IMG/VR virus record: IMGVR_UViG_3300042866_000191
Coordinates: 1-36,552 of that record
Direction: 5' to 3' (one strand)
DNA length: 36,552 nt
Origin: a virus
Shown: piece after piece, positions 13,076 through 19,475 of the stretch
How the letters are laid out: each line of letters starts with the position of its first letter
Numbering within the stretch: position 1 is the first letter of the stretch
Made by a program: the position numbers and the translations under genes
Notes under the pieces: generated by a model
Seen by the model: the letters and a program-made list of their open reading frames with translations, nothing else
Told to the model about the DNA's origin: nothing
Database searches by the model: none

Positions 13076-13363
13076 TTAGGAGTCAGTGTACCAAGGAGCA
13101 GTTAAACGCATCTCAGGGAGGCTTGTAGAGCCCTCTGAGAGCGTTTCTGTATAAATAGGAGTCACATAATCAGGCTCAACCTTTTTAGCCTCAGCATGAA
13201 ACTGCTCAATAGCAGTATCAAGCTCTGTGTCTACCCTCTGATCAATCACCCACCGTTCAATCCAAACAAGCAGACTAAGCAGCAGGTGATCAAACCAAGG
13301 GATGCCTTGTTTCCACGTCACATACAGTGTGTGGAACTCATTCAACTTAAGTTCTTTTCCCAC
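13076..13363 (-). CDS. protein of unknown function after thyX, 95 aa
   Basis: The frame opens at a GTG overlapping the 3' end of thyX by 22 bp, with a TTG at 13345 as alternative. The product has an aromatic hydrophobic stretch (WFDHLLLSLLVWIERWV, about 23-39) that could be a membrane-associated or amphipathic helix. A charged helix (TELDTAIEQFHAEAKKVEPD) and a short tail follow. No domain is recognised. It is the last gene of the rightward end of the T7-like map and is convergent with the RHH gene. An AT-rich inverted repeat lies between the two stops (13063-13080). Confidence 0.65.
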   Translation of the reverse strand: MGKELKLNEFHTLYVTWKQGIPWFDHLLLSLLVWIERWVIDQRVDTELDTAIEQFHAEAKKVEPDYVTPIYTETLSEGSTSLPEMRLTAPWYTDS

Positions 13364-13992
13364 ATCGCCTCACAAACATTAGGAAGGTGTTGATACAGCA
13401 GGTCTTGTACTTGACCAGCAATCTGTCCGTGTTCTCTCTGTGTCCCATGGGCAGTCCTTAGGTCGCAGTAATGCAACCAAGACCGAATCGTTCCATTCAT
13501 GTACAGCTTGGTTGGAGCTGCCAAGGGAAGCACGTCTCTTGCACACTCCTTGGCTACTCCATAGTCCAACATCTGTTGATACAGACGGACACCGGCTGCA
13601 AAGTGTTTAGTGATCTCGTAATCAAGGTTGTTCTTAATTACTTCATCTAGATCATCAATACTGTTCTGTCGGTTCTTTTGATCTTGACGCCGAAGAGAAG
13701 GACTACGGGGAATTTCTTCTACCCGTGCGTACCGTTGGGAGAACTCTTGAAAGGAGAAGCTTCGATGCCGAAGGATTTGAGCTGCTATAGACCGAGTAGT
13801 TTCTATCTGAACACACATGTTCACCATTTCAAATGGAGACCAGTGTTTGTGTTCAATAAGGTATCTAATTAACCTAGCACTTGTCTTAGTGTTGGTTTGA
13901 TTAGAAGGGTTAGATACTCTTGCCATATAGGCAATAAGTTCTTCTGCATCAGGGGTAATGTGAATCAGTGTTGCTTGGTGGTTAGCAGACAT
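13342..13992 (-). CDS. thyX: flavin-dependent thymidylate synthase ThyX
   Basis: FAD-dependent methylation of dUMP to dTMP, using methylene-tetrahydrofolate and NAD(P)H, to supply thymidine for phage DNA synthesis. The 216-aa length is usual. The signature RHRx7S is R75-H76-R77 to S85 (RHRSFSFQEFS). It is preceded by the HKHWSPFEM substrate-binding region and followed by PLAAPTKLYMNGTIRSWLHY near residues 155-175, as in the family. It is an auxiliary metabolic gene known in cyanophages. It lies after the terminase behind a terminator and a structured leader, so it probably has its own promoter or processing site. Confidence 0.96.
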   Translation of the reverse strand: MSANHQATLIHITPDAEELIAYMARVSNPSNQTNTKTSARLIRYLIEHKHWSPFEMVNMCVQIETTRSIAAQILRHRSFSFQEFSQRYARVEEIPRSPSLRRQDQKNRQNSIDDLDEVIKNNLDYEITKHFAAGVRLYQQMLDYGVAKECARDVLPLAAPTKLYMNGTIRSWLHYCDLRTAHGTQREHGQIAGQVQDLLYQHLPNVCEAMWEKNLS

Positions 13993-14019
13993 ACTGTCTA
14001 ATTAGTGATATAAGTGATG

Positions 14020-14066
14020 TCCCTTCCAGGACATCCGGTATATCCGGAATTAAGTTCCTGAAGGGA
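14020..14066 (-). promoter_or_regulatory. two-tier hairpin in the thyX leader
   Basis: Arms TCCCTTCCAGGA (14020-14031) and TCCTGAAGGGA (14056-14066) pair with a single bulge. Inside them TCCGG-TATAT-CCGGA forms a second stem. It lies 28 bp before the thyX start on the transcribed strand and lacks a T-run, so it is more like an RNA-processing or stability element than a terminator. Confidence 0.45.
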
Positions 14067-14110
14067 GTGAGTTAAAGGTGGTACTTTTTAGATGTCCATT
14101 CCCAGGGACA

Positions 14111-14152
14111 TAATAAAAGGGGAAGATTGTCTTTATTTGACTTGTCTTCCCC
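14111..14152 (-). terminator. intrinsic terminator after the terminase gene
   Basis: On the minus strand GGGGAAGA / TCTTCCCC form an 8-bp stem. A GTC/GAC inner pair lies inside the loop, and TTTTATTA follows. It lies about 60 bp after the terminase stop and would end the late transcript. Confidence 0.8.
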
Positions 14153-14185
14153 CGTACAGGAGTTCCGGTCCACCCTTCCATCCCT

Positions 14186-14205
14186 CCTGTATACACCCCT
14201 GATCG
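14186..14205. repeat. 20-bp exact repeat, copy 2 (behind terminase)
   Basis: Identical to 7550-7569 inside the RNA polymerase gene. This copy is non-coding, beginning 4 bp after the terminase stop on the transcribed strand and ahead of the terminator. Confidence 0.85.
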
Positions 14206-14208
14206 GTC

Positions 14209-15972
14209 TTAAACCCAGGTGGGGACTAAACTTTTGGAATTACCCCTGGCTTGTCGTTTTTGGTCTAGAGACATGCCAAGAACGATGTGGTTGGTCTCGC
14301 ATTGGGGGTCGTCGATAAACCCTTGCAGCATGTCGCTCCACTCTTCCATCTTCCGTTGTTTGACCACCTCCATCGCTGAGATGCCCATGGCGTCAGTGAA
14401 GTACTTGACGCCTTGTGCAAGGGAGTCGAGACGGTCATCGTGTTTGATGGCGTACTTCTCCCGGCACATCCGACTCATCTGGTAGAACAGCATGTACAGG
14501 AGTCGTTTCTCTGGTGCGTCGTCGGGGTTGGAGTTGTAGTCCCACTCCACCACACCACGATCAACGACCAGGCGGTGTTGGTTCATGATGGGTTCCAGGG
14601 CGTCGATAATGCGCTCTTCTTTACGGACGGTAGCCCGGACTTCTTCCACGCCAATAGCTTGTTTGGTCTGTTGAAGGTGTTTCTTGAACAGCTCAGCCAC
14701 GATGCCATCACCAAAGTTGGTCTCGATGACAAGCTTGGTGACGTTGTACTTCTTGCACCCCCTAAGGATGTCAAGAAGGGTGGTGTCGGAGTAACCGTCT
14801 CTGTACGCACGAATTTCGTGAACGTACAGGAAGCCGTTCTTTTGGCTTATGTAGGTGGCAGCTGTTTCGTCTGTGCCTCGACCTGACGGGTCAACGCTGC
14901 ATATCGTTTCATCGTACGCACTCCACTCTCCCTGAAGCTGCATCGGGGAGTAGAAATAATCACCCGGTAAGCCAACCGTAGGCAGATCCTTGAGAACATT
15001 ACGAGGATCACTGCACCACACAACAGAATCCGGCGCTTGAGTCGGGTTAACAGCGGTAACGATGAGGTCTTGGAACTTAAGTGGGAACTTTTCTGCATCA
15101 CTAAGACTCGTATCAAGCATGAACTGGAGCATGAAGTTGCTCCGACCCATAGCGGCTTCCCGTTCCAGCAGGTCTTCATGGCTGAAGCGGTCTGGATCCG
15201 TAATACCCCACGCTTCGGCACCTTGATCGATGTCCTCTTGGAGTTGAGGGGCGATCAGTCCTTCGTATTGGGACAGCTTGCGGGGGTATCGAGCAGGCCA
15301 CACAAACGGACGGTAGTTCCGTTCAGCCAGCTTGCGGTAAATGGTGAAGGTGGTCTGAGGCGTACCAAGGTACATGATGCGGGAGTCTTCCTTTGGGGTC
15401 AGGATTGACTCGGCCTCTGTACACAGTTGAAGAAGCTTTTCTCGCATCATCTCCGTCATGGAGTTACCAGGCACCTCCACGTCATCAAGAATCATCAGGT
15501 CAGCACGAGAACCCGTCAGCTGACCCGTAATACCGACAGACTTAACGGACGGTGCCTGGGATGGTGAGCAGTTCACATCAAAAGAGATACGAGACCACCG
15601 GGCATCGTCACTTTTAGGGCGCAAGTGAACCAGCCACGGGGTCTCGATAATCAGCTTCTGCAGAAAGATCGACATGTTGTCTGCCCGCTCTTTGGAAGCG
15701 GAGATGATCATGATCTTCTTTTCTGGGTTGTTGAACAGGGTCCACAACACAAAGGCTCCCGTGATCCAGGACTTACCAACACCCCGAAATGCTTGGATCT
15801 GTAGTCGCTTTGGTCCGTGCTGCAGGTAGTCTGCAATGGCGTATTGAGCACGGGTTGGAGAGGGGAGATCTAACTGACCCCAGAGAGCCTGTAGAAAGAG
15901 CTTAAAATCTTGCTGTAGGGACTCGATCACGGAGACCCCCCTAGGAGCCTCTGTACGGCGTTTTATAGGCAT
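14209..15972 (-). CDS. terminase large subunit (T7 gp19-like)
   Basis: The DNA packaging motor, 587 aa, the same size as T7 gp19. The ATPase domain shows Walker A AFRGVGKS (61-68), Walker B LMILDDVE (159-166) and a coupling region YLGTPQ at 201-206. The RNase H-like nuclease domain has D361 (SVDPSGRGTDE), E417 (VIETNFGDG) and D512/D513/D516 (HDDRLDSL). It cuts concatemers and drives DNA into the prohead with the small subunit. It follows the 395-aa basic gene after about 110 bp. A 12-bp inverted repeat flanks its start codon (15938-15949 and 16016-16027). No clear ribosome binding site is seen. Confidence 0.97.
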   Translation of the reverse strand: MPIKRRTEAPRGVSVIESLQQDFKLFLQALWGQLDLPSPTRAQYAIADYLQHGPKRLQIQAFRGVGKSWITGAFVLWTLFNNPEKKIMIISASKERADNMSIFLQKLIIETPWLVHLRPKSDDARWSRISFDVNCSPSQAPSVKSVGITGQLTGSRADLMILDDVEVPGNSMTEMMREKLLQLCTEAESILTPKEDSRIMYLGTPQTTFTIYRKLAERNYRPFVWPARYPRKLSQYEGLIAPQLQEDIDQGAEAWGITDPDRFSHEDLLEREAAMGRSNFMLQFMLDTSLSDAEKFPLKFQDLIVTAVNPTQAPDSVVWCSDPRNVLKDLPTVGLPGDYFYSPMQLQGEWSAYDETICSVDPSGRGTDETAATYISQKNGFLYVHEIRAYRDGYSDTTLLDILRGCKKYNVTKLVIETNFGDGIVAELFKKHLQQTKQAIGVEEVRATVRKEERIIDALEPIMNQHRLVVDRGVVEWDYNSNPDDAPEKRLLYMLFYQMSRMCREKYAIKHDDRLDSLAQGVKYFTDAMGISAMEVVKQRKMEEWSDMLQGFIDDPQCETNHIVLGMSLDQKRQARGNSKSLVPTWV

Positions 15973-16027
15973 TATGATAGAATGTACCTGAGTGGATAAA
16001 TAACGACCTTCCAGGGGCTCCTAGGGG
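15938..16027. repeat. 12-bp inverted repeat spanning the terminase start
   Basis: CCCCTAGGAGCC (15938-15949) and GGCTCCTAGGGG (16016-16027) are perfect complements 66 bp apart. They enclose the terminase start codon at 15972 and its leader. Pairing in the mRNA would fold the start codon into a loop. Confidence 0.5.
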
Positions 16028-16041
16028 CCAATAAGAAGCAA

Positions 16042-16066
16042 TGCCGCCCCATGGTTAGGAGCGGCA
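16042..16066 (-). terminator. hairpin between the basic protein gene and terminase
   Basis: On the minus strand TGCCGCTCC pairs with GGGGCGGCA (one G.U pair), followed by ATTGCTTCTTATT. The T-run is broken, so it is either a weak terminator or a processing hairpin. Confidence 0.45.
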
Positions 16067-16083
16067 CGCATTTATAGAGTTAG

Positions 16084-17271
16084 TTATGCAAGACCTGATT
16101 TGCGTGCAGCAAGCATCCGTTCGCGCTTACGGCGTTGCTCAGCAGTTTCAGACTTGGGCATCTTGTCGGTTGATGCTTGGTTGAAGTACTTCGACGAATC
16201 CGCTTTGGTTGCGGCTTGATCGATCTTCAGGCTGTCCTTGACGCCTTCACCGCCAGACTTGGAAGCAGCTTTTGGTTCTTGCTTGGGTGCTTCTTTGGCA
16301 ACCGTTGGAGCATCAGCCCGTTGACCCGTGGCCTGATCAAGACCCATTTCCTTGCGGAAACGGTTCAGCAGGGGGTTACCAGAGCCGCCAACCTTGTCTC
16401 GGTACTCCTTAGAGCCTTGGTACAAGCCCTTACCGCCGTCGCGGTAGGTCTCGCTTGCTTTGGGTGCAGGCTTAGAGGGAGTGCTGGCTTTGTCCTTGGG
16501 AGAGGGGTTGCGGACAGCCGTAGTGGGCTGTTGGCTAGCACTACGAACAGGACGTGCAGGTTGCTTTTCTGCAGGCTTTGCAGCTTCGGTATCAGTGAAC
16601 TTCGATTGCTCTTTGCCAGGAACGTAGCGACCGTTGGTTGCAGTTGACCCCTTGTTTTCCGGGGTGTCCTTCATGTTGTACCGCTTGCGAAGCTCTTTAG
16701 ACTTCCCCTTCCAAAATTCTGGATTGGCAGCATCCTTTGCAGCACCTTGCATCATGCTGGCGATGGTCAAGGCTCCAATTACTTTGTTTGTACCAGCGCC
16801 TACACGAGGCCCTGCAAACATGCCTTCAGGAGTCAGTCGGCTAGTACCACGACCACGAGCCGTACGGACTTCACTGGAGCGGCTGCCTTGAGCAGCTTGC
16901 CGAGCCCTGTTCTCCGCCATTTCACGGCGGGTGGGCTCAGTCCGACTAGTGCCAGGACCAGAGCGACCAGGAGGAAGTTGGGGACGATTGCCAGGGTCAG
17001 CCATCGCTTCTCTCGCGGGAGGAAGCTGAGGCCGATCAGTGTTCACACGAACACGACGCACGTCTTGTCCAGACCCTTGCCGTTCACCCCACGGCTGGCT
17101 GGAGTTACCCACACGGTTTTGTCCTTGGCTGCTTTGCGGAAGCTGCCGCCGGGGACCCGTGCGAGGTGCGGGTTCAATTGGAGACTTTTGTGCGCGTTGA
17201 CTATTAAGCTTTGCCTGCTGACGAGACCGCATACTGCCAGGCTTTTGCTTGGCTTTATTTTTAGGTGCCAT
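16084..17271 (-). CDS. basic, disordered protein of unknown function next to terminase, 395 aa
   Basis: A long low-complexity protein rich in Arg, Lys, Pro, Gln and Ser. The first 130 residues carry repeated PQLPP.R and GPGTSRTEPTR-type segments. A short hydrophobic stretch (GTNKVIGALTIASMMQ, about 158-173) is followed by WKGKSKELRKRYNMKDTPEN. A long charged, alanine-rich tail ends RRKRERMLAARKSGLA. No catalytic domain is visible. Charge and position between packaging genes suggest a DNA- or virion-associated role, by inference only. The ATG follows the HNH stop after 2 bp, so the two are co-translated. Confidence 0.75.
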   Translation of the reverse strand: MAPKNKAKQKPGSMRSRQQAKLNSQRAQKSPIEPAPRTGPRRQLPQSSQGQNRVGNSSQPWGERQGSGQDVRRVRVNTDRPQLPPAREAMADPGNRPQLPPGRSGPGTSRTEPTRREMAENRARQAAQGSRSSEVRTARGRGTSRLTPEGMFAGPRVGAGTNKVIGALTIASMMQGAAKDAANPEFWKGKSKELRKRYNMKDTPENKGSTATNGRYVPGKEQSKFTDTEAAKPAEKQPARPVRSASQQPTTAVRNPSPKDKASTPSKPAPKASETYRDGGKGLYQGSKEYRDKVGGSGNPLLNRFRKEMGLDQATGQRADAPTVAKEAPKQEPKAASKSGGEGVKDSLKIDQAATKADSSKYFNQASTDKMPKSETAEQRRKRERMLAARKSGLA

Positions 17272-17273
17272 TA

Positions 17274-17603
17274 TTAGTTAATGTGAGAAAGAATCATCCC
17301 TTCCCGGGATGGATTAATACCAAATGTGCTCCTCATCCATTGGAGCCAATTGTTACTACCTTTTGCCTGATTACACTGCCAGCAGCTGGGTACAAGATTT
17401 GATGTAAGATCTTCCCCGCCAAGACAACGAGGACGTACGTGGTCAAGTGTAAGTTCATGTAATTCATAAGTTTCTCCGCAATAAACGCATTGACAGTTGA
17501 AGTGTTCCTTAATGGCTCTTCTCCAGAGCCTTTTTGCTTCTGGACTTGTCATCGTTATTAGGTTTTGGAGGTAGTGATCAGGCGTAGGTAGTAACGGGGT
17601 CAT
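17274..17603 (-). CDS. HNH endonuclease in the packaging region
   Basis: A compact classical HNH protein of 109 aa. It has CVYCG (first zinc pair), LTLDHVRPRCLGGEDLTSNLVPSC (H-N core) and CWQCNQAKGS (second zinc pair and the closing H/N segment). Small HNH proteins next to terminase genes are often needed for headful or cos packaging nicking in other phages. In T7-like phages they may instead be mobile. The ATG overlaps the stop of the 84-aa basic gene as ATGA, so it is embedded in the operon and not a loose insertion. A second start MTSPEAKRLW (17549) would also retain the whole domain. Confidence 0.88.
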   Translation of the reverse strand: MTPLLPTPDHYLQNLITMTSPEAKRLWRRAIKEHFNCQCVYCGETYELHELTLDHVRPRCLGGEDLTSNLVPSCWQCNQAKGSNNWLQWMRSTFGINPSREGMILSHIN

Positions 17604-17854
17604 GCGTACTTCTGGCCAGTACGGGGTCTGCGACGGTTGGCTGAGGGGTTTTCAAGCTTTCCCTTTGCTGGACCTGTGTGGGAGGCATCCATTCCGTCAC
17701 CGTTCCCGTAGGTGCCAAGCTGTCGGTTCAGCTTGTTGGCATTTGTACGGATCTTTAGACCGTTGTTGGTTTTGTTGTATTTGGATTGCTGCTTTTGTCG
17801 GCGTTTACGTGCCTTAGGATTCTTTTTGTAGTACTCAGACGTGCTTTGTGCCAT
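17600..17854 (-). CDS. small very basic protein of unknown function, 84 aa
   Basis: It begins MAQSTSEYYKKNPKARKRRQKQQSKYNK, then NANKLNRQLGTYGNGDGMDASHTGPAKGKLENPSANRRRPRTGQ. The combination YY.KNP.AR at the start, GNGDG.D.SH in the middle and NPSANR near the end is a pattern I recall in small cyanophage proteins of unknown role. It is strongly basic throughout, so DNA binding is plausible. It overlaps the terminase small-subunit-like gene by 20 bp and the HNH gene by 4 bp. Confidence 0.75.
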   Translation of the reverse strand: MAQSTSEYYKKNPKARKRRQKQQSKYNKTNNGLKIRTNANKLNRQLGTYGNGDGMDASHTGPAKGKLENPSANRRRPRTGQKYA

Positions 17855-18089
17855 ATAGCCTCCGTTGCACCATCTCAGGGTCTACCTTTGGCATCACAGA
17901 CGCCAACTTATCCAGGGGGTTACCTTCGTAAGCAACGCCGCTGATGTCGTTCTTGGCCAGCCAGTCACACGCAGCTTTAAGGTCTGCAGTCGTTGCCTCT
18001 CCAGACTTGATACGAGCAAGGAACTCAGACGTAACAAGGTTATGGAGTTCGTTGAACTGGTCTTCTGTGGCTCGTTTTTTAGTTGCCAT
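17835..18089 (-). CDS. probable terminase small subunit (T7 gp18-like)
   Basis: An 84-aa helical protein: ATEDQFNELHNLVTSEFLARIKSGEATTADLKAACDWLAKNDIS, then a short C-terminal region (NPLDKLASVMPKVDPEMVQRR). The L..LVTSEFL.RIKSGEAT..DL..A..WL..N.I pattern and length agree with small terminase subunits of T7-like phages, which guide the motor to concatemer DNA. In T7, gp18 lies near the lysis genes and before gp19, as here. The assignment rests on size, pattern and place. Confidence 0.6.
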   Translation of the reverse strand: MATKKRATEDQFNELHNLVTSEFLARIKSGEATTADLKAACDWLAKNDISGVAYEGNPLDKLASVMPKVDPEMVQRRLYGTKHV

Positions 18090-18315
18090 TGCGAAGCACG
18101 ATCTGGTCTAGTTTGTTTTCGATGCGAATCATGTGATCCTCCATCTTTTGTAGAGCTGAAGATAGCTCTTCACGTTGAACATACTTCTCTGCAATGCGAA
18201 GTTCTACACGGTCAATACGTGAGTCAACTTCGTTAATGCGAGTGTGCATACGAGAATGAAGGGCAACAACAGCAGTAAAGACGGCAACAGTGCCTGAGAC
18301 GATTGCTTCAATCAT
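18079..18315 (-). CDS. membrane-anchored coiled-coil protein, possible lysis accessory, 78 aa
   Basis: One N-terminal membrane segment (IEAIVSGTVAVFTAVVALH, residues 2-20) is followed by a charged coiled coil (RINEVDSRIDRVELRIAEKY ... LQKMEDHMIRIENKLDQIV). The ATG at 18315 overlaps the C39 peptidase stop as ATGA, and this decides the start over 18339. The layout of an anchor plus a long helix, next to a peptidoglycan-type peptidase and a holin-like gene, suggests a spanin or i-spanin-like (T7 gp18.5) or holin-associated role. No signal or lipobox is seen. Confidence 0.65.
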   Translation of the reverse strand: MIEAIVSGTVAVFTAVVALHSRMHTRINEVDSRIDRVELRIAEKYVQREELSSALQKMEDHMIRIENKLDQIVLRNGN

Positions 18316-18857
18316 TGTTTTCTGAAAGTCATAAACCAACCAGTCCCAGGACCATCAACTTCCCAGCGTTTGAGCCAGTTAGCCCAGGAATAACGAACTG
18401 ACATACCACCAGCACCGACTTTTACATAGCCGCCGTTGGTATTATTTAGTTCACCGTAGGGGTCGTGGAAGATGCCCTTAGCTCCGTCATCACCAATCAA
18501 CAGCATGTAATGACCACCACCTGTTGGGGCAGTCGCTGGACCGTGATGAAGGATGCCTGTTGCTACTGGGTAGCCCTGTTGAAGTTCAAACAGGAGCTTT
18601 TGTTTGGTTCCGGTGGTGTAAAACGTGGCAAGGATGCCGTATTGAGCACAGGCTTTAATCTGTGCGGTAGCTTGCGTTGTATCACCGTATTTAAGTACGG
18701 TCTTTAAGTATGTATCGTCAGCATTACTCCCTTTAAGAGCATCTGGTAGGAGGTACTTGATGGCCATAGCACATGTAGAGCTAAAGCACATCCGGCCTCC
18801 ATGACCAGTTGCACTATCAGTTTGGGCGTAATACTGCTTCACCGGAAGCAGCACCAT
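18312..18857 (-). CDS. C39-like cysteine peptidase, candidate endolysin
   Basis: A 181-aa papain-like protein of the peptidase C39_2 type. The N-terminal LPVKQYYAQTD motif and GGRMCFSSTCAMA give the oxyanion-hole and nucleophile region (C24, with C29 close by). GGGHYMLLIGDD holds H116, and FHDPYGE holds D132. The layout Q.. C.. H.. D matches the catalytic set. It lies after a holin-like gene and before a membrane/coiled-coil gene, so cleavage of peptidoglycan peptides at lysis is the likely role. This phage shows no T7-type amidase lysozyme in the window. There is no signal peptide, as expected for a holin-released enzyme. Confidence 0.78.
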   Translation of the reverse strand: MVLLPVKQYYAQTDSATGHGGRMCFSSTCAMAIKYLLPDALKGSNADDTYLKTVLKYGDTTQATAQIKACAQYGILATFYTTGTKQKLLFELQQGYPVATGILHHGPATAPTGGGHYMLLIGDDGAKGIFHDPYGELNNTNGGYVKVGAGGMSVRYSWANWLKRWEVDGPGTGWFMTFRKQ

Positions 18858-18861
18858 AGCC

Positions 18862-19062
18862 TCAACCTTTGAAGATGTTCTTGACTTGGTTAAGCTTGTC
18901 GTCCTCTTTACGCAGAGGCTTCAGGGCGGCAATACCGCCAAGAATCAGTTGAACAACACTATTTGATTTAAGTTTAGATGCACCAATAACTTCAGAACCC
19001 AAGAACAGGGCGAAGAAAACGATGGTCTCATAGGAGACCTTAAGGCCAAGAATGGTAAGCAT
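18862..19062 (-). CDS. holin-like small membrane protein, 66 aa
   Basis: One clear hydrophobic segment (YETIVFFALFLGSEVIGA, about 11-28), a second weaker one (VVQLILGGIAALK, about 36-48) and a charged C-terminal tail (PLRKEDDKLNQVKNIFKG). This is the size and charge pattern of small phage holins. The same sequence type recurs before lysis genes in cyanophages as I remember them. It sits 4 bp before the C39 peptidase gene, supporting a holin-endolysin pair. Confidence 0.65.
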   Translation of the reverse strand: MLTILGLKVSYETIVFFALFLGSEVIGASKLKSNSVVQLILGGIAALKPLRKEDDKLNQVKNIFKG

Positions 19063-19091
19063 TGGTAATTACCAAGTAATGTTTAAAAAGA

Positions 19092-19400
19092 TCAAGCCCA
19101 GGGCAGACCAGCAGCCTTGGTTGGCTGACGCTGTTCATCAAGCTGAGCCTGGAGAGCGGCTTCAACTTCAGCCACCTTTTCTTCGCCCAGCTGGTCCTGG
19201 ACCCAGCCCACGACGACTTCAGCAGTGAGGTCAGAGAAGGGGATCATTTCGTCCTCAGGACGCTCCAGACCAATGGAGCCGTATGCACCAGCTGCATAGG
19301 TGTCATCTTTGGCGTCAACGGTGTAATGCACGGTGTAAACGAAGCCGTCTTCGACTTCGCGTTCCATTTGGGCAATGTTCCAGGTGAAAGTGGTAGACAT
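19092..19400 (-). CDS. conserved cyanophage protein following tail fibres, 102 aa
   Basis: It starts MSTTFTWNIAQMEREVEDGFVYTVHYTVDAKD, followed by TYAAGAYGSIGLERP and a conserved IPFSDLTAEVVVGWVQDQLGEE helix. The end is TKAAGLPWA. I recognise this family (TWNI..LERE..DGFV ... H..V ... YGS.G.ERP ... PF.DLT ... W) from many cyanophages, where it lies near tail fibre or lysis genes. Its function is not known to me. The start at 19400 is chosen because the frame upstream runs through the terminator at 19420-19450. Confidence 0.78.
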   Translation of the reverse strand: MSTTFTWNIAQMEREVEDGFVYTVHYTVDAKDDTYAAGAYGSIGLERPEDEMIPFSDLTAEVVVGWVQDQLGEEKVAEVEAALQAQLDEQRQPTKAAGLPWA

Positions 19401-19419
19401 GAGTAAAATGTGTATGGAG

Positions 19420-19450
19420 AAAAAAAAAGAGCCCACCGATTGGTAGGCTC
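19420..19450 (-). terminator. intrinsic terminator after the S74 tail fibre gene
   Basis: On the minus strand GAGCCTACC / GGTGGGCTC form a 9-bp stem (one U.G pair) with loop AATC. A run of nine T follows. It lies 25 bp after the tail fibre stop and separates the structural operon from the lysis/packaging genes. Confidence 0.92.
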
Positions 19451-19475
19451 AGGTGAGAGTGGTTAGTGAGTAGGA

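Noticed and set aside
14047-14178. A 43-codon minus-strand ORF behind terminase with an AGGAGG just before its ATG
   Set aside because: The spacing to the ATG is too short and the frame runs straight through the intrinsic terminator and the thyX leader hairpin.
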